64,000 nucleotides of DNA from Pseudomonas fluorescens (GCF_000730425.1 NZ_CP008896.1:3906001-3970000); one strand, 5' to 3'; counted from the first letter of the stretch, positions 1-10,295 are shown. Notes: generated from the sequence alone by a model not told the origin. Numbers and translations are program-made.

Positions 1-1
1 C

Positions 2-741
<740 letters not shown>

Positions 742-742
<1 letters not shown>

Positions 743-1563
743 TGGACCGCTATGTGGTGTTCGGCAACCCCATCGGCCACAGCAAATCGCCACTGATCCA
801 TGGCCTGTTTGCCGAGCAGACCGGCGAGGCGCTGGACTACAGCACCCTGCTGGCGCCGCTTGAGGATTTCACTGGCTGTGCCCGGGCGTTTTTCCTGCAA
901 GGGCGCGGTGCCAACGTCACCGTGCCCTTCAAGGAAGAAGCCTACCGCCTGGCCGACACCCTGACCGAGCGCGCGCAACGCGCAGGCGCGGTGAACACCC
1001 TGAGCAAGCTGGCCGATGGCAGCCTGCTGGGCGATAACACCGACGGTGCCGGCCTGGTGCGCGACTTGACCGTCAATGCCGGCTTGAGCCTGGTGGGCAA
1101 ACGCATCCTGCTGCTCGGTGCCGGTGGCGCGGTGCGCGGGGCGTTGGAGCCGCTGCTGGCGCAACAGCCCGCCTCGTTGGTCATCGCCAACCGCACCGTG
1201 GAAAAAGCCGAGCGGCTGGCCGAGTTGTTCGATGACCTGGGGCGGGTCTGCGCCAGTGGTTTCGATTGGCTGAGCGAGCCGGTCGACCTGATCATCAACG
1301 CCACTTCCGCCAGCCTGTCAGGCGATGTACCGCCGATTGCCAGCAGCCTGATCGAGCCGGGCAAGACGATTTGCTACGACATGATGTACGCCAAGGAACC
1401 GACGGCATTCTGCCGCTGGGCCACTGGACACCGTGCGGCGGTGGCGATGGATGGCCTGGGTATGTTGGTGGAGCAGGCGGCAGAAGCCTTCTACCTGTGG
1501 CGCGGCGTGCGGCCTGATTCGGCGCCGGTGCTGGCCGAGCTGCGGCGCCAGTTGGCCCTGTAA
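742..1563 (+). CDS. aroE: Shikimate dehydrogenase (NADP+)
   Basis: Reduces 3-dehydroshikimate to shikimate with NADPH in chorismate and aromatic amino acid synthesis. The 273-residue protein is family length. The N-terminal substrate motif '[13 protein letters not shown]' is followed by the catalytic lysine Lys64 in 'NVTVPFKEE'. 'NTDGAG' lies around residue 100, and the nucleotide loop '[10 protein letters not shown]' follows near residue 126. The start overlaps the hemF stop (TGATG), the usual hemF-aroE arrangement in pseudomonads. A REP-type hairpin follows just after the stop codon and separates it from the convergent SulP gene. Confidence 0.97.
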
Positions 1564-1572
1564 TCGCGCCCC

Positions 1573-1640
1573 TGTAGAAGCCCGGCTTGCCGGCGATGGC
1601 GGCCTTGAGATCGCCATCGCCGGCAAGCCGGGCTCCTACA
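1573..1640. repeat. REP/REPIN-type inverted repeat
   Basis: Arms beginning 'TGTAGAAGCCCGGCTTGCC' and ending in the complement ('GGCAAGCCGGGCTCCTACA') flank a 'GGCGATGGCGG...CGCCATCGCC' centre, giving a long near-perfect hairpin. It fills the gap between the convergent aroE and SulP genes, where it could act as a two-way terminator or mRNA stabiliser. Confidence 0.85.
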
Positions 1641-1652
1641 CAAAAGCACTGT

Positions 1653-3215
1653 TCAGTCTTCAAAAAGAATCGGGCACTTGTCGGCCCCTTCCAGCTTTTT
1701 CAATTCTTCGACCACCTGCGGTCGCGCCCGGCGCAACGTCAGACTGCGCCCCAATCCGCGCAAACGGCGGGCTTCCTGGTGCAGCATCTCCACCCCGGAA
1801 TAGTCGATAAAGTTGATCTGCTGTGCCTCGATCACCACCCGCTGGCCTTGCAGGCGCTGCAAGCGCACTTGCAGGTAATGGCTGGCGCCAAAGAAGATCG
1901 AGCCACCGACCCGCAGCACATCGTCTTCACCATCGCGCCACTGCTGTATCCGTGGCTGCGAGGTGCGCTTGAGGTAGAAGAACAGCGACGCCAGCACCCC
2001 GGCATAGATCGCCGTTTGCAGCTCCAGCAGCAAGGTGGCCAGGCATGTCAGGCCCATCACCACAAACTCTGCACGGCTGACCCGCCACAGTGCGCGAATG
2101 CCCCGATGATCCACCAGGCCCCAGCAGATCAGCAGGATGCTGGCGGCCATGCTCGGGATCGGGATGTGCGCAATCAACGCCGCGCCGAACAGCGCAAACA
2201 GCGCGACCCACAACGCAGAAAACACCCCGGCCAGGGGCGAACAGGCACCGGCTTCGTAACTCAGGCCCGAGCGGGTGAAGGAGCCGGCTGAGAGATAGCC
2301 GGAGAAAAATCCGCCGACGATGTTGGATAAGCCCTGGGCACGCACTTCCTGATTGGCGTCGAGCAACTGTTGCGAGCGCGCCGACAGCGAGCGGGCAATC
2401 GACAGGCTGGTCACCAGCCCCAGCATGCCCACCGCCACGGCGCTGGGCAGCAGGCGCAGGATCATGTCCAGGTCCAGTGGCAACGGGCTGAACGGCGGCA
2501 GTCGGCCAACAAACGTACTGACCCGCGCCACATGCCCGAACATCGCCGGCCACGCCCACATGACCAGGCTGCCCAGGGCCAGGGCAATCAACAAGCTCGG
2601 CCAACGCGGTGCGCAGTACTTGAGCAGCACGCCGACCAGCAAGGTGCCGAGCCCAAGGGCCAGTGACGGGCGATCCCACGCGCCGCCATGGTCGATCAGC
2701 GCCAGCAGGCTGTTGAACGCCGTGCCCTGGCTGGGCAGGTCGAGCCCCAGCAGGTTGGGCAACTGCCCCAGGGCGATGACCACCGCCGCGCCGAGGGTGA
2801 AGCCGAGCACGACGGAATGGGAGACGAAATTGACCAGTGCGCCAAAGCGAAGTATGCCCAGCAGCCATTGGAATACGCCGGCGAGCAACGTCAGCAACAG
2901 GATCAGGGTGATGTAGTCCTGCGAGCCGGGCACCGCCAGCGGGCTGATGCTGGCGTAGAGCACGATGGAAATCGCCGCTGTCGGGCCGCAGATCAAATGC
3001 CAGGACGAACCCCACAGGCAGGCGATCAGCACCGGGATGATCGCCGCATACAGGCCGTATTCGGGGGGCAGGCCGGCGATCAGGGCGTAGGCGATGGATT
3101 GCGGCAAGGCCAGCACGGCGCCGCTGAGGCCGACCAGCGCATCCCGGCCGACGCTGGTGCGGGTCTGGCGTGGCAGCCAGCGTAGGAATGGGAGCAGAGT
3201 GTGGGGCCGGGACAT
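1653..3215 (-). CDS. SulP-family inorganic anion transporter with C-terminal STAS domain
   Basis: A 520-residue polytopic inner-membrane protein of the SulP/SLC26 family, which moves sulfate, bicarbonate or other anions. The N-terminal half begins 'DALVGLSGAVLALPQSIAYALIAGLPPEYGLYAAIIP', the SulP signature. About a dozen hydrophobic segments run to roughly residue 400. The final ~110 residues form a STAS regulatory domain ('VVIEAQQINFIDYSGVEMLHQEARRL'). It stands alone between two REP blocks, so context does not reveal the substrate. A second SulP gene at 29636 is only distantly similar and sits beside a carbonic anhydrase; this one may be a true sulfate permease, but that is inference. Confidence 0.9.
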   Translation of the reverse strand: MSRPHTLLPFLRWLPRQTRTSVGRDALVGLSGAVLALPQSIAYALIAGLPPEYGLYAAIIPVLIACLWGSSWHLICGPTAAISIVLYASISPLAVPGSQDYITLILLLTLLAGVFQWLLGILRFGALVNFVSHSVVLGFTLGAAVVIALGQLPNLLGLDLPSQGTAFNSLLALIDHGGAWDRPSLALGLGTLLVGVLLKYCAPRWPSLLIALALGSLVMWAWPAMFGHVARVSTFVGRLPPFSPLPLDLDMILRLLPSAVAVGMLGLVTSLSIARSLSARSQQLLDANQEVRAQGLSNIVGGFFSGYLSAGSFTRSGLSYEAGACSPLAGVFSALWVALFALFGAALIAHIPIPSMAASILLICWGLVDHRGIRALWRVSRAEFVVMGLTCLATLLLELQTAIYAGVLASLFFYLKRTSQPRIQQWRDGEDDVLRVGGSIFFGASHYLQVRLQRLQGQRVVIEAQQINFIDYSGVEMLHQEARRLRGLGRSLTLRRARPQVVEELKKLEGADKCPILFED

Positions 3216-3231
3216 GGATCGCTCGAATTAC

Positions 3232-3331
3232 TGTAGGAGCGAGCTTGCTCGCGAAGATGGGTAACGATAACGCGGGTCGTCTGAAAAAACGCGGCGTTTT
3301 CGAGTTCTTCGCCGGCAAGCCGGCTTCTACA
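3232..3331. repeat. REP-type inverted repeat pair
   Basis: The left arm 'TGTAGGAGCGAGCTTGCTCG' and right arm 'CGCCGGCAAGCCGGCTTCTA' are outward-facing imperfect arms around an internal segment containing its own small hairpin. It lies upstream of the SulP gene (reverse strand) and downstream of choX. Confidence 0.75.
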
Positions 3332-3351
3332 GGGGGATAGGAAGATCTGTA

Positions 3352-3434
3352 TGAGCTGGCTTGCCGGCGATAGGATCGCCGTGGTGTATCTGCTAAACCG
3401 AGGTGCCTGCATCGCAGGCAAGCCAGCTCCCACA
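3352..3434. repeat. REP-type inverted repeat pair
   Basis: The left arm 'GAGCTGGCTTGCCGGCGATA' and right arm 'GCAGGCAAGCCAGCTCCCAC' are inverted around about 40 bases. It is the second REP pair in the 253-base gap between choX and the SulP gene. Confidence 0.75.
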
Positions 3435-3468
3435 CAAGCCAGTGCACAACAGTGAAAGATGGCAATAG

Positions 3469-4386
3469 TTAGAGTTTGGCTCTGACCGCCGTCAATGCGT
3501 CCTGGCCATCGAGGGTTTCAACCCCTTCCAGCCACGTGTCCAATACCGCCGGGTTGGCCTTGATCCACGCCTTGGCCGCTTCGCTATTGCTGACCTTGTT
3601 ATTCACCACCTCGGCCATGATGCTGTTCTCCATGTCCTGGGTAAACTTAAGGTTGGTCAGCAGCCTGGTCACATTCGGGCACGCTTGTGCATAACCTTTG
3701 CGCGTCAGGGTGTACACGCTGCCGGTGTCGCCGAAGTAGGCTTCGCCGCCCTTGAGGTAGCGCATCTTCAGTTGCACGTTCATCGGGTGCGGGGTCCAGC
3801 CAAGGAAGGTGACGAAACGCTCGCGCTTCGCTGCCCTGGACACTTCGGCCAGCATCGCCTGTTCGCTGGATTCGATCAGCTTCCACTGGCCAAGGTCGAA
3901 GTCGTTCTTCTTGATGATGTCCCGTAGCGACAGGTTGGCCGGCGCGCCGGAACCGATGCCATAAATCTTCTTGTCGAACTTGTCGGCAAATGTGTTCAGG
4001 TCGGCAAACTCACGTACGCCGGCCTCCCAGACATAGTCCGGCACTGCGAGGGTGAACTGCGTGCCTTCGAGGTTCCTGGCCAGTTGCACCACATCGCCAT
4101 TGGCCACGAACTTGTCGTAGAAGCCCTGCTGCGCCGGCATCCAGTTGCCCAGAAACACATCCACCTGGCCATCCTTGAGCCCGCCAAAGGTGATCGGCAC
4201 CGCCAGGGTATCGACCTTGGCCTTGTAACCCATGCCACTCAATAAAAAGCTGGCGATGGCATTGGTGGCGGCAATGTCGCTCCAGCCAGGGTCGGCCATC
4301 TTCACCGTTTCGCAACGGGCGTCGGCATACACGTTGGTAGCACTGAGCAGCAACAGGGCACTCACGACTGTGGATAACTTTTGCAT
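3469..4386 (-). CDS. choX: Choline ABC transporter substrate-binding protein
   Basis: Periplasmic binding protein for choline uptake, glycine-betaine/choline family. The 305-residue protein has a Sec signal peptide at residues 1-21 (cleavage near 'NVYADA'). It is followed by a type-II binding-protein fold with features of the ChoX branch: 'VKMADPGWSDIAATNAIASF', 'VFLGNWMPAQ', 'GIGSGAPANLSLRDII' and 'FLGWTPHPMN', whose tryptophans are positioned to cage the quaternary ammonium. The start lies 19 bases after the betC stop on the same strand, so betC-choX is a probable operon. The product of the sulfatase (choline) is the likely ligand. No permease or ATPase genes are adjacent, so the rest of the transporter must be elsewhere. 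Confidence 0.92.
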   Translation of the reverse strand: MQKLSTVVSALLLLSATNVYADARCETVKMADPGWSDIAATNAIASFLLSGMGYKAKVDTLAVPITFGGLKDGQVDVFLGNWMPAQQGFYDKFVANGDVVQLARNLEGTQFTLAVPDYVWEAGVREFADLNTFADKFDKKIYGIGSGAPANLSLRDIIKKNDFDLGQWKLIESSEQAMLAEVSRAAKRERFVTFLGWTPHPMNVQLKMRYLKGGEAYFGDTGSVYTLTRKGYAQACPNVTRLLTNLKFTQDMENSIMAEVVNNKVSNSEAAKAWIKANPAVLDTWLEGVETLDGQDALTAVRAKL

Positions 4387-4405
4387 GGCTTTCCCCTAAC
4401 TGGAT

Positions 4406-5920
4406 TTATTGGTTTTGGCAGGGTTGTGGATAACGTGCCTTGCGCTCCAGATCGTCGAGGTCGATATGGTTGCGCATGTACTGCTGGCTGGCGTCTACCA
4501 GCGGCTGGTGATCCCAGCTCTTGCGTTTGCCCACCGCCAGCGCCTCGTATACCAGGCGCCGGCGGCGCTGGCTGGCGAGCACTTGCTGGTGGATCGCGGG
4601 CATGTCCCATTTGGCCCGTGCCTCGGCCAGGAAGGCCTCGAACAGAGCGCGATGGGCCGGTGACTGGCTGAGTTCTTCCTGCTCTTGGGGGTCGTTGTGG
4701 ACATCGAACAGCAGGCAGGGATCGTCCTCGCTGTAGATGAATTTGTAGGCGCCGCGGCGAATCATCATCAGTGGGCTGATGGTGCCTTCGGCCATGTATT
4801 CGCCAAACACCTCGTCATGCCCGCCCTGCCCTTGCAAGTGCGGGACCAGCGAGCGGCCATCCAGGGGCAGTTGCGGGTCCGGTTCGCCGCCGGCCAGTTC
4901 CACCAGGGTCGGCAACAGGTCGGCGGTGGACACCGCCGCGCTGACCCGCCCGGCCTTGAATTGCCCCGGTGCACTGACCAGCAGCGGCACCCGCGCGGCC
5001 ATTTCAAACCAGTGCATTTTGTACCAGAGCCCGCGCTCGCCGAGCATGTCGCCGTGGTCGCCGGAGAACACGATGATCGTATCGTCGGCCAGGCCAGTGT
5101 CTTGCAGGGTTTGCAGGAGTTTGCCGACATTGCTGTCGATGTAGCTGCACGCACCGAAGTAGGCATGGCGTGCATCGCGGATCTTGTTCAGGGGCAGCGG
5201 CTTGTCCCACAGGTCGTAGACCTTGAGCAGGCGTTGGGAGTGTGGGTCCAGGTCGGCCTGGGCCGGTGTTGTCGGCATTGGGATGTCATTGTCGTCGTAC
5301 AGATCCCAGAACGGCTTGGGAATGGTGTACGGGTCGTGGGGGTGGGTCATGGATACCGTGAGGCAGAACGGCTGGTCGCCGTCCTCGCGAATGTGGTCGA
5401 ACAGGTATTGCTGGGCCTTGAACACCACCTCTTCGTCGAAATCCAGTTGGTTGGTGCGCACACAGGGGCCTGCCTGCAGCACCGACGACATATTGTGGTA
5501 CCAACTGGGGCGCACGCCGGGCTCGTCCCAGTTCACCGCCCAGCCATAGTCGGCGGGGTAGATATCGCTGGTCAGGCGCTCTTCATAGCCGTGCAACTGG
5601 TCCGGCCCGCAAAAATGCATCTTGCCCGACAGCGCCGTGCGATAGCCGAGGCGGCGCAGGTAGTGGGCATAGGTCGGTACATCGGCGGGGAAATCCGCCG
5701 CGTTGTCGAAGGCGCCGATCTTGCTCGGCAACTGGCCGCTGACCAGGGTAAAACGCGACGGCGCACACAGCGGGCTGTTGCAGTACGCGGCATCGAATAC
5801 CACGCCTTGGGCGGCGAGGCGGCTCAGGTTGGGCAGTTTGATCGGCGAAGGACCGTAGAACGGAAGCAACGGCGCGGCCATTTGATCGGCCATGATGAAA
5901 AGAATGTTCTTGCGCTTCAT
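4406..5920 (-). CDS. betC: Choline-sulfatase
   Basis: Hydrolyses choline-O-sulfate to choline and sulfate. From the ATG at 5920 the protein is 504 residues (MKRKNILFIMADQMAAP...). Asp12 in the first metal-binding loop and the sulfatase motif 'CAPSR' (Cys52, converted to formylglycine) are visible, as is 'FSGDHGDMLGERGLW', the second sulfatase block. The C-terminus carries the BetC-type tail 'HQQVLASQRRRRLVYEAL'. Longer starts exist (TTG 5944, ATG 5938), but only 5920 has a plausible ribosome site ('GGGAA'). It is divergent from betR and co-directional with choX. Confidence 0.96.
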   Translation of the reverse strand: MKRKNILFIMADQMAAPLLPFYGPSPIKLPNLSRLAAQGVVFDAAYCNSPLCAPSRFTLVSGQLPSKIGAFDNAADFPADVPTYAHYLRRLGYRTALSGKMHFCGPDQLHGYEERLTSDIYPADYGWAVNWDEPGVRPSWYHNMSSVLQAGPCVRTNQLDFDEEVVFKAQQYLFDHIREDGDQPFCLTVSMTHPHDPYTIPKPFWDLYDDNDIPMPTTPAQADLDPHSQRLLKVYDLWDKPLPLNKIRDARHAYFGACSYIDSNVGKLLQTLQDTGLADDTIIVFSGDHGDMLGERGLWYKMHWFEMAARVPLLVSAPGQFKAGRVSAAVSTADLLPTLVELAGGEPDPQLPLDGRSLVPHLQGQGGHDEVFGEYMAEGTISPLMMIRRGAYKFIYSEDDPCLLFDVHNDPQEQEELSQSPAHRALFEAFLAEARAKWDMPAIHQQVLASQRRRRLVYEALAVGKRKSWDHQPLVDASQQYMRNHIDLDDLERKARYPQPCQNQ

Positions 5921-6023
5921 GGTTTCCCAGCATTCCATAGTCAATATTTATGCGATTGAGCATGCAGGCCATGGAAAACGTGGTAAAGCCCATGAAAAGC
6001 AATGTCTAGGATAAGTGCTGCTT

Positions 6024-6974
6024 ATGTATAAAGCCCTGGGTCACCTGTCGCTGGATCTGCTGCGGGCCTTTGAAGCTGCTGCCCGTCATCGCAGTTTCAC
6101 GGCGGCGGCGATGGAGCTGGGCACCACCCAGCCGGCCGTCAGCCAGCAGATCAAGCGCCTGGAAGAACAGTTGGCGGTGCGTCTGTTCGACCGCATCTAC
6201 CGAGGCATCGAATTGACTGACGCGGGCGTGCTGTTGTTCGAGCATGTCCAGTCCGGGTTGCAGAGTATTGAGGCTGGCCTTGGGTTGATCACTCAACAGG
6301 ACCAGCACGAAGTGTTGCAGGTGGCGACCGACTTCGCCTTCGCCGCGTACTGGCTGATGCCGCGCCTGCATCGCTTTCATGAGGCCAACCCGCAGGTGGA
6401 TGTGAGCCTGGTCACCAGCGAGCGCAACCACGCCACCTTGCGCAGCGATATCGATGTGGCGGTGTTGTTTGGCGATGGACGTTTTCGCCAGGGCGACAGC
6501 CAGTGGTTGTTCAACGAGGAAGTGTTCCCGGTGTGCAGCCCGCAACTGCTCAAGGGCCGCACCACGCCGTTGTCGCTGCAAAGCCTGCAAGCGTTACCGC
6601 TGTTGCACCTGCGCCAGGAAAACAACAGCCAGTGGTTCGACTGGAACGGGGTATTTCGCGAACTGGGGATCAGCGCCGCACCGACGCCTGGGCCGCTGCG
6701 GTTCGACAATTACACCCTGTTGATCCAGGCGGCGATTGCCGGCCAGGGCGTGGCCATTGGTTGGCGCCACCTGGTGGATAACCTGCTGGAGCAGAAGTGG
6801 CTGTGCCGGCCGATTGGTGACACGGTGATCTCGCGCTTTGGGTATTACGTGGTATTGCCCCAGCGCAAACGGCGTGGGCAGTTGATCGGACGGTTTGTCG
6901 ACTGGCTGGCGGCCGAGCAGGCCAGCAGCGCGCAGTCCCTGGTCGGGCTGGCCCCGCCGTCGATTGCGGTCTAG
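6024..6974 (+). CDS. betR: LysR-family regulator of choline-sulfate use
   Basis: Predicted transcriptional regulator of the adjacent betC-choX operon, read divergently across a ~100-base gap. The 316-residue protein starts with the LysR helix-turn-helix ('LDLLRAFEAAARHRSFTAAA', then 'TTQPAVSQQIKRLEEQL'). It ends in a periplasmic-binding-like effector domain, presumably sensing choline-O-sulfate or choline. The ATG at 6024 is chosen; a GTG at 6015 in frame is possible and sits closer to the 'AGGATAA' site. The name rests on the genomic pairing with betC that is typical of the family. Confidence 0.88.
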   Translation: MYKALGHLSLDLLRAFEAAARHRSFTAAAMELGTTQPAVSQQIKRLEEQLAVRLFDRIYRGIELTDAGVLLFEHVQSGLQSIEAGLGLITQQDQHEVLQVATDFAFAAYWLMPRLHRFHEANPQVDVSLVTSERNHATLRSDIDVAVLFGDGRFRQGDSQWLFNEEVFPVCSPQLLKGRTTPLSLQSLQALPLLHLRQENNSQWFDWNGVFRELGISAAPTPGPLRFDNYTLLIQAAIAGQGVAIGWRHLVDNLLEQKWLCRPIGDTVISRFGYYVVLPQRKRRGQLIGRFVDWLAAEQASSAQSLVGLAPPSIAV

Positions 6975-7005
6975 GATCGGCCGATCAACGAGTCCGGAGC
7001 CAGTC

Positions 7006-7332
7006 ATGCAACGTATCAAGGGCTATCACGCCCATATCTACTTCGACGCCAGCACGATCGAGCAGGCGCGCAAGCTCTGTGAGGACGCGTCGGCCATCTT
7101 CCCGGTGCGCATGGGGCGCATGCATGAGCGCCCGGTAGGCCCGCACCCCGATTGGAGCTGCCAGTTGGCGTTCGACCCGCAGTACATTGGCGTGGCGCTG
7201 CCGTGGCTGGCGCTCAATCGCAACGGTTTGGTGGTGTTCCTGCACCCCGATACCGGCGATGACCTGAAGGACCACACTGAATACGCGATCTGGATGGGCG
7301 CCATGCGTCCGTTGGATCTGACGATTTTTTAA
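7006..7332 (+). CDS. DOPA 4,5-dioxygenase family protein
   Basis: Small (108 residue) protein of the DOPA 4,5-dioxygenase-like family, related to the fungal enzyme of betalain-type pigment synthesis; the bacterial role is generally unknown. The conserved 'GYHAHIYFD' near the start and 'HERPVGPHP', 'HPDTGDDLKDH' supply the histidines expected to bind Fe(II). It starts 31 bases after the betR stop in the same direction, so it may be read through from betR, though no functional link is obvious. Confidence 0.85.
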   Translation: MQRIKGYHAHIYFDASTIEQARKLCEDASAIFPVRMGRMHERPVGPHPDWSCQLAFDPQYIGVALPWLALNRNGLVVFLHPDTGDDLKDHTEYAIWMGAMRPLDLTIF

Positions 7333-7407
7333 GCAGTTGCTGTCAGTTTAATCCTCACGTTCAGGTGCGAAGAATGGCACGTGGACGTGGGGATTTTCTT
7401 TATATTT

Positions 7408-7422
7408 TTCCACTATGTGGGA
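7408..7422. promoter_or_regulatory. Candidate operator/promoter region of the galactonate operon
   Basis: The 163-base gap before dgoK is markedly A+T-rich compared with its surroundings. It contains the imperfect dyad TTCCACTATGTGGGA, a possible repressor or activator half-site pair. No regulator gene is adjacent. The assignment is weak and based only on symmetry and position. Confidence 0.3.
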
Positions 7423-7495
7423 TTGATATTTATATATTGAGATATTTTAAGCCTTAAGATTATAGTCGGCCATCTGCCACATTTCAGGTGAAGTG

Positions 7496-8458
7496 ATGCC
7501 GGCGCAATTGATCGCGCTCGATTGGGGAACCAGTTCCCTTCGTGCCTATAAACTCGGCCCCGATGGCCAGGTCCTCGAACAGCGTTCGCTGGCGTCAGGG
7601 ATCATGCATTTGCCCTGCGAACCGCGGCTGATTGCAGGCGTTTATTGCAGTGATGGGTTTGAGCTGGCCTTTGATGCCGCGTGCGGCGACTGGCTCGACG
7701 CCCAGCCCCATCTACCGGTGATCGCCTGCGGCATGGTCGGCAGCGCCCAGGGTTGGGGCGAGGCGCCCTATCGCAATACACCTGCCGACGTCGCCAGCCT
7801 GGGTCAGGCGCTGCATAAGGTGCGCAGCCTGCGTGGTGTCGATGTGCATATCGTGCCCGGCGTGATCGAACAGGTCGGTTTGCCCAACGTCATGCGTGGC
7901 GAGGAAACCCAGGTGCTCGGGGTGCTGGAGAGTCTGCCGGCCAGCGCGCCGTTATTGATCGGTCTGCCTGGCAGTCATTCCAAATGGGTCGAAGTGGTCG
8001 ACGGCCGCATCACCCACTTCGATACCTTCATGACCGGTGAACTGTTTGCGGTGTTGAGCCAGCACAGCATTCTCGGGCGCACGCAAAAGATCGCCGGGCA
8101 GTTCCAGGCCGACGCCTTTGACCGAGGTGTGTACGTGGCGCTTTCAAAGGATGGCCAGCGCGGTGTGCTGTCGACCCTGTTCAGCGCCCGCACCCTGGGG
8201 CTGACGGCTGAGTTGGCTGCCGAGCAGCAGCCGGACTACCTGTCCGGCCTGCTGATCGGCCATGAACTGGCCGGCTTGCCCGACCGTACACGCAGCACAC
8301 CGATCATCCTGGTGGGCGCCGTCGCCCTTTGCACCCGCTACCAACGTGCCCTCGCCCTGTGTGGTTTCCAGCATGCCAGCCTCGCGCAGCAAGCGACCGA
8401 GCGTGGCTTGTGGCAACTGGCGCTGGCCGCCGGGCTTACTCAACCCATGGAGGCCTGA
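7496..8458 (+). CDS. dgoK: 2-dehydro-3-deoxygalactonokinase
   Basis: Phosphorylates 2-keto-3-deoxy-galactonate at C6 in D-galactonate breakdown (De Ley-Doudoroff route). The 320-residue protein shows the ASKHA-type N-terminal phosphate loop 'IALDWGTSSLRAYKL', then 'CGMVGSAQGWGEAPY' and 'LPGSHSKWV', characteristic of DgoK. The ATG at 7496 follows 'AGGTGAAGTG', a good ribosome site; the GTG three bases earlier is unlikely. It is the first gene of the dgoK-dgoA-dgoD-transporter operon. One base separates its stop from the dgoA ATG. Confidence 0.94.
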   Translation: MPAQLIALDWGTSSLRAYKLGPDGQVLEQRSLASGIMHLPCEPRLIAGVYCSDGFELAFDAACGDWLDAQPHLPVIACGMVGSAQGWGEAPYRNTPADVASLGQALHKVRSLRGVDVHIVPGVIEQVGLPNVMRGEETQVLGVLESLPASAPLLIGLPGSHSKWVEVVDGRITHFDTFMTGELFAVLSQHSILGRTQKIAGQFQADAFDRGVYVALSKDGQRGVLSTLFSARTLGLTAELAAEQQPDYLSGLLIGHELAGLPDRTRSTPIILVGAVALCTRYQRALALCGFQHASLAQQATERGLWQLALAAGLTQPMEA

Positions 8459-8459
8459 C

Positions 8460-9080
8460 ATGCTCAAGCAAGCACTCACACAAAACGGCTTGATCGCGAT
8501 CCTGCGGGGCCTGCGCCCGAATGAGGCTGGCGCTGTCGGCCAGGCGCTGTACCAGGCCGGGTTGCGGGTGATCGAAGTGCCGCTCAACTCGCCCGATCCC
8601 TACACCAGTATCCGCACTCTGCGTGAGACGTTGCCCGCCGATTGCCTGATCGGCGCCGGCACCGTGCTGACGGCCGAGCAGGTGGAACAGGTGAAGGCCG
8701 CCGGTGGCCAGGTCATCGTCATGCCCCACAGCGATGCCAAGGTGCTGCGCGCCGCAAAAGCCGCGGGCCTGTACCTGTCGCCTGGGGTCGCGACGCCCAC
8801 CGAGGCCTTTGCCGCCCTGGCCGAAGGGGCCGATGTGCTGAAGCTGTTCCCGGCCGAGCAAATGGGCCCGGCGGTGGTCAAGGCCTGGCTGGCGGTGCTG
8901 CCGGCCGGCACCGTGCTACTGCCGGTGGGCGGGATTACCCCGGACAACATGCAAGTGTTCGTCGACGCCGGGGCCAAGGGTTTTGGCCTGGGCTCCGGGC
9001 TGTTCAAGCCCGGCATGACGATCGAGCAGGTGGCGAGCCGTGCCCAGGCTTATGTCGCTGCCTGGAACGCCTTGAACTGA
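8460..9080 (+). CDS. dgoA: 2-dehydro-3-deoxy-6-phosphogalactonate aldolase
   Basis: Class I aldolase splitting 2-keto-3-deoxy-6-phosphogalactonate into pyruvate and glyceraldehyde-3-phosphate. The 206-residue protein is a KDPG-aldolase-type TIM barrel with the general-base Glu39 ('RVIEVPLNS'), 'GAGTVLT', and the Schiff-base Lys128 in '[10 protein letters not shown]'. 'PVGGITPDN' forms the phosphate site. It is tightly coupled to dgoK (TGA-C-ATG). A 47-base gap leads to dgoD. Confidence 0.95.
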   Translation: MLKQALTQNGLIAILRGLRPNEAGAVGQALYQAGLRVIEVPLNSPDPYTSIRTLRETLPADCLIGAGTVLTAEQVEQVKAAGGQVIVMPHSDAKVLRAAKAAGLYLSPGVATPTEAFAALAEGADVLKLFPAEQMGPAVVKAWLAVLPAGTVLLPVGGITPDNMQVFVDAGAKGFGLGSGLFKPGMTIEQVASRAQAYVAAWNALN

Positions 9081-9127
9081 GTGTGTTTGGCGCCCCAGGC
9101 GCTGCATCCGACAAGAGAGACAAGAAG

Positions 9128-10270
9128 ATGAAAATCACCAAACTGACCACCTTTATCGTGCCGCCGCGCTGGTGCTTCCTGAAAGTGGAAACCGACCAGG
9201 GCGTGACTGGTTGGGGCGAGCCCGTGGTTGAAGGGCGCGCTCACACCGTGGCGGCTGCGGTCGAGGAACTGTCCGACTACTTGATCGGCAAAGACCCGCG
9301 CAATATCGAAGACATCTGGACCGTGCTGTATCGCGGTGGCTTCTACCGGGGCGGCGCGATCCATATGAGCGCCCTCGCCGGCATCGACCAGGCGCTGTGG
9401 GATATCAAGGGCAAGGCCCTCGGTGTGTCGGTCAGCGACCTGCTGGGCGGCCAGGTGCGAGACAAGATCCGCGTCTATTCGTGGATCGGTGGCGACCGTC
9501 CGGCCGACACCGCCCGTGCGGCCAAGGACGCCGTGGCCCGCGGGTTTACCGCCGTCAAGATGAACGGCACCGAGGAGCTGCAATTTCTCGACACCTTTGA
9601 CAAGGTCGACCAGGCCCTGGCCAACGTCGCCGCCGTGCGCGACGCAGTCGGCCCGAATGTCGGCATCGGCGTGGACTTCCATGGCCGCGTGCACAAGCCC
9701 ATGGCCAAGGTGCTGATGAAAGAGCTGGACCCGTACAAGCTGATGTTCATCGAAGAGCCGGTGCTGAGCGAAAACTACGAAGCGCTCAAAGAGCTGGCGC
9801 CTTTGACCAGCACCCCGATTGCCCTGGGCGAACGGCTGTTTTCGCGCTGGGATTTCAAGCGTGTGCTCAGTGAGGGTTACGTCGACATCATCCAGCCGGA
9901 TGCGTCCCACGCCGGTGGCATCACCGAAACCCGCAAGATCGCCAACATGGCCGAAGCCTACGACGTAGCCCTGCACTGCCCTCTGGGGCCGATTGCCCTG
10001 GCGGCGTGCCTGCAACTGGACGCGGTTTGCTACAACGCGTTTATCCAGGAGCAAAGCCTGGGCATTCACTACAACGAGAGCAACGACCTGCTCGACTACG
10101 TGCGTGATCCGGGGGTTTTCGACTACGACCAGGGCTTTGTGAAGATCCCCAACGGGCCGGGGCTGGGGATCGAGATCAACGAGCAATACGTGATCGAGCG
10201 CGCGGCCATTGGTCACCGCTGGCGCAACCCGGTCTGGCGCCATGCCGATGGCAGCTTTGCCGAGTGGTGA
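9128..10270 (+). CDS. dgoD: D-galactonate dehydratase
   Basis: Mg-dependent dehydration of D-galactonate to 2-keto-3-deoxygalactonate, the first committed step. The 380-residue protein (E. coli DgoD has 382) is an enolase-superfamily enzyme of the mandelate racemase type. The metal ligands fall at Asp183, Glu209 and Glu235, with the acid/base His185 in '[11 protein letters not shown]' and a second histidine in '[11 protein letters not shown]' near 283. The start ATG follows 'AAGAGAGACAAG'. The Asp-x-His pair separates galactonate dehydratase from related racemases. Confidence 0.95.
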   Translation: MKITKLTTFIVPPRWCFLKVETDQGVTGWGEPVVEGRAHTVAAAVEELSDYLIGKDPRNIEDIWTVLYRGGFYRGGAIHMSALAGIDQALWDIKGKALGVSVSDLLGGQVRDKIRVYSWIGGDRPADTARAAKDAVARGFTAVKMNGTEELQFLDTFDKVDQALANVAAVRDAVGPNVGIGVDFHGRVHKPMAKVLMKELDPYKLMFIEEPVLSENYEALKELAPLTSTPIALGERLFSRWDFKRVLSEGYVDIIQPDASHAGGITETRKIANMAEAYDVALHCPLGPIALAACLQLDAVCYNAFIQEQSLGIHYNESNDLLDYVRDPGVFDYDQGFVKIPNGPGLGIEINEQYVIERAAIGHRWRNPVWRHADGSFAEW

Positions 10271-10295
10271 TCCCTGCCTGAAGACACGCAATCCC

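Noticed and set aside
1927..3465. A 512-codon reverse frame overlapping the SulP transporter in another frame
   Set aside because: Low-complexity Arg/Pro/Ala/Gly composition. The other frame has an intact transporter and STAS domain.
4685..5959. A 424-codon forward frame opposite betC
   Set aside because: Shadow of the choline-sulfatase gene. No family features.
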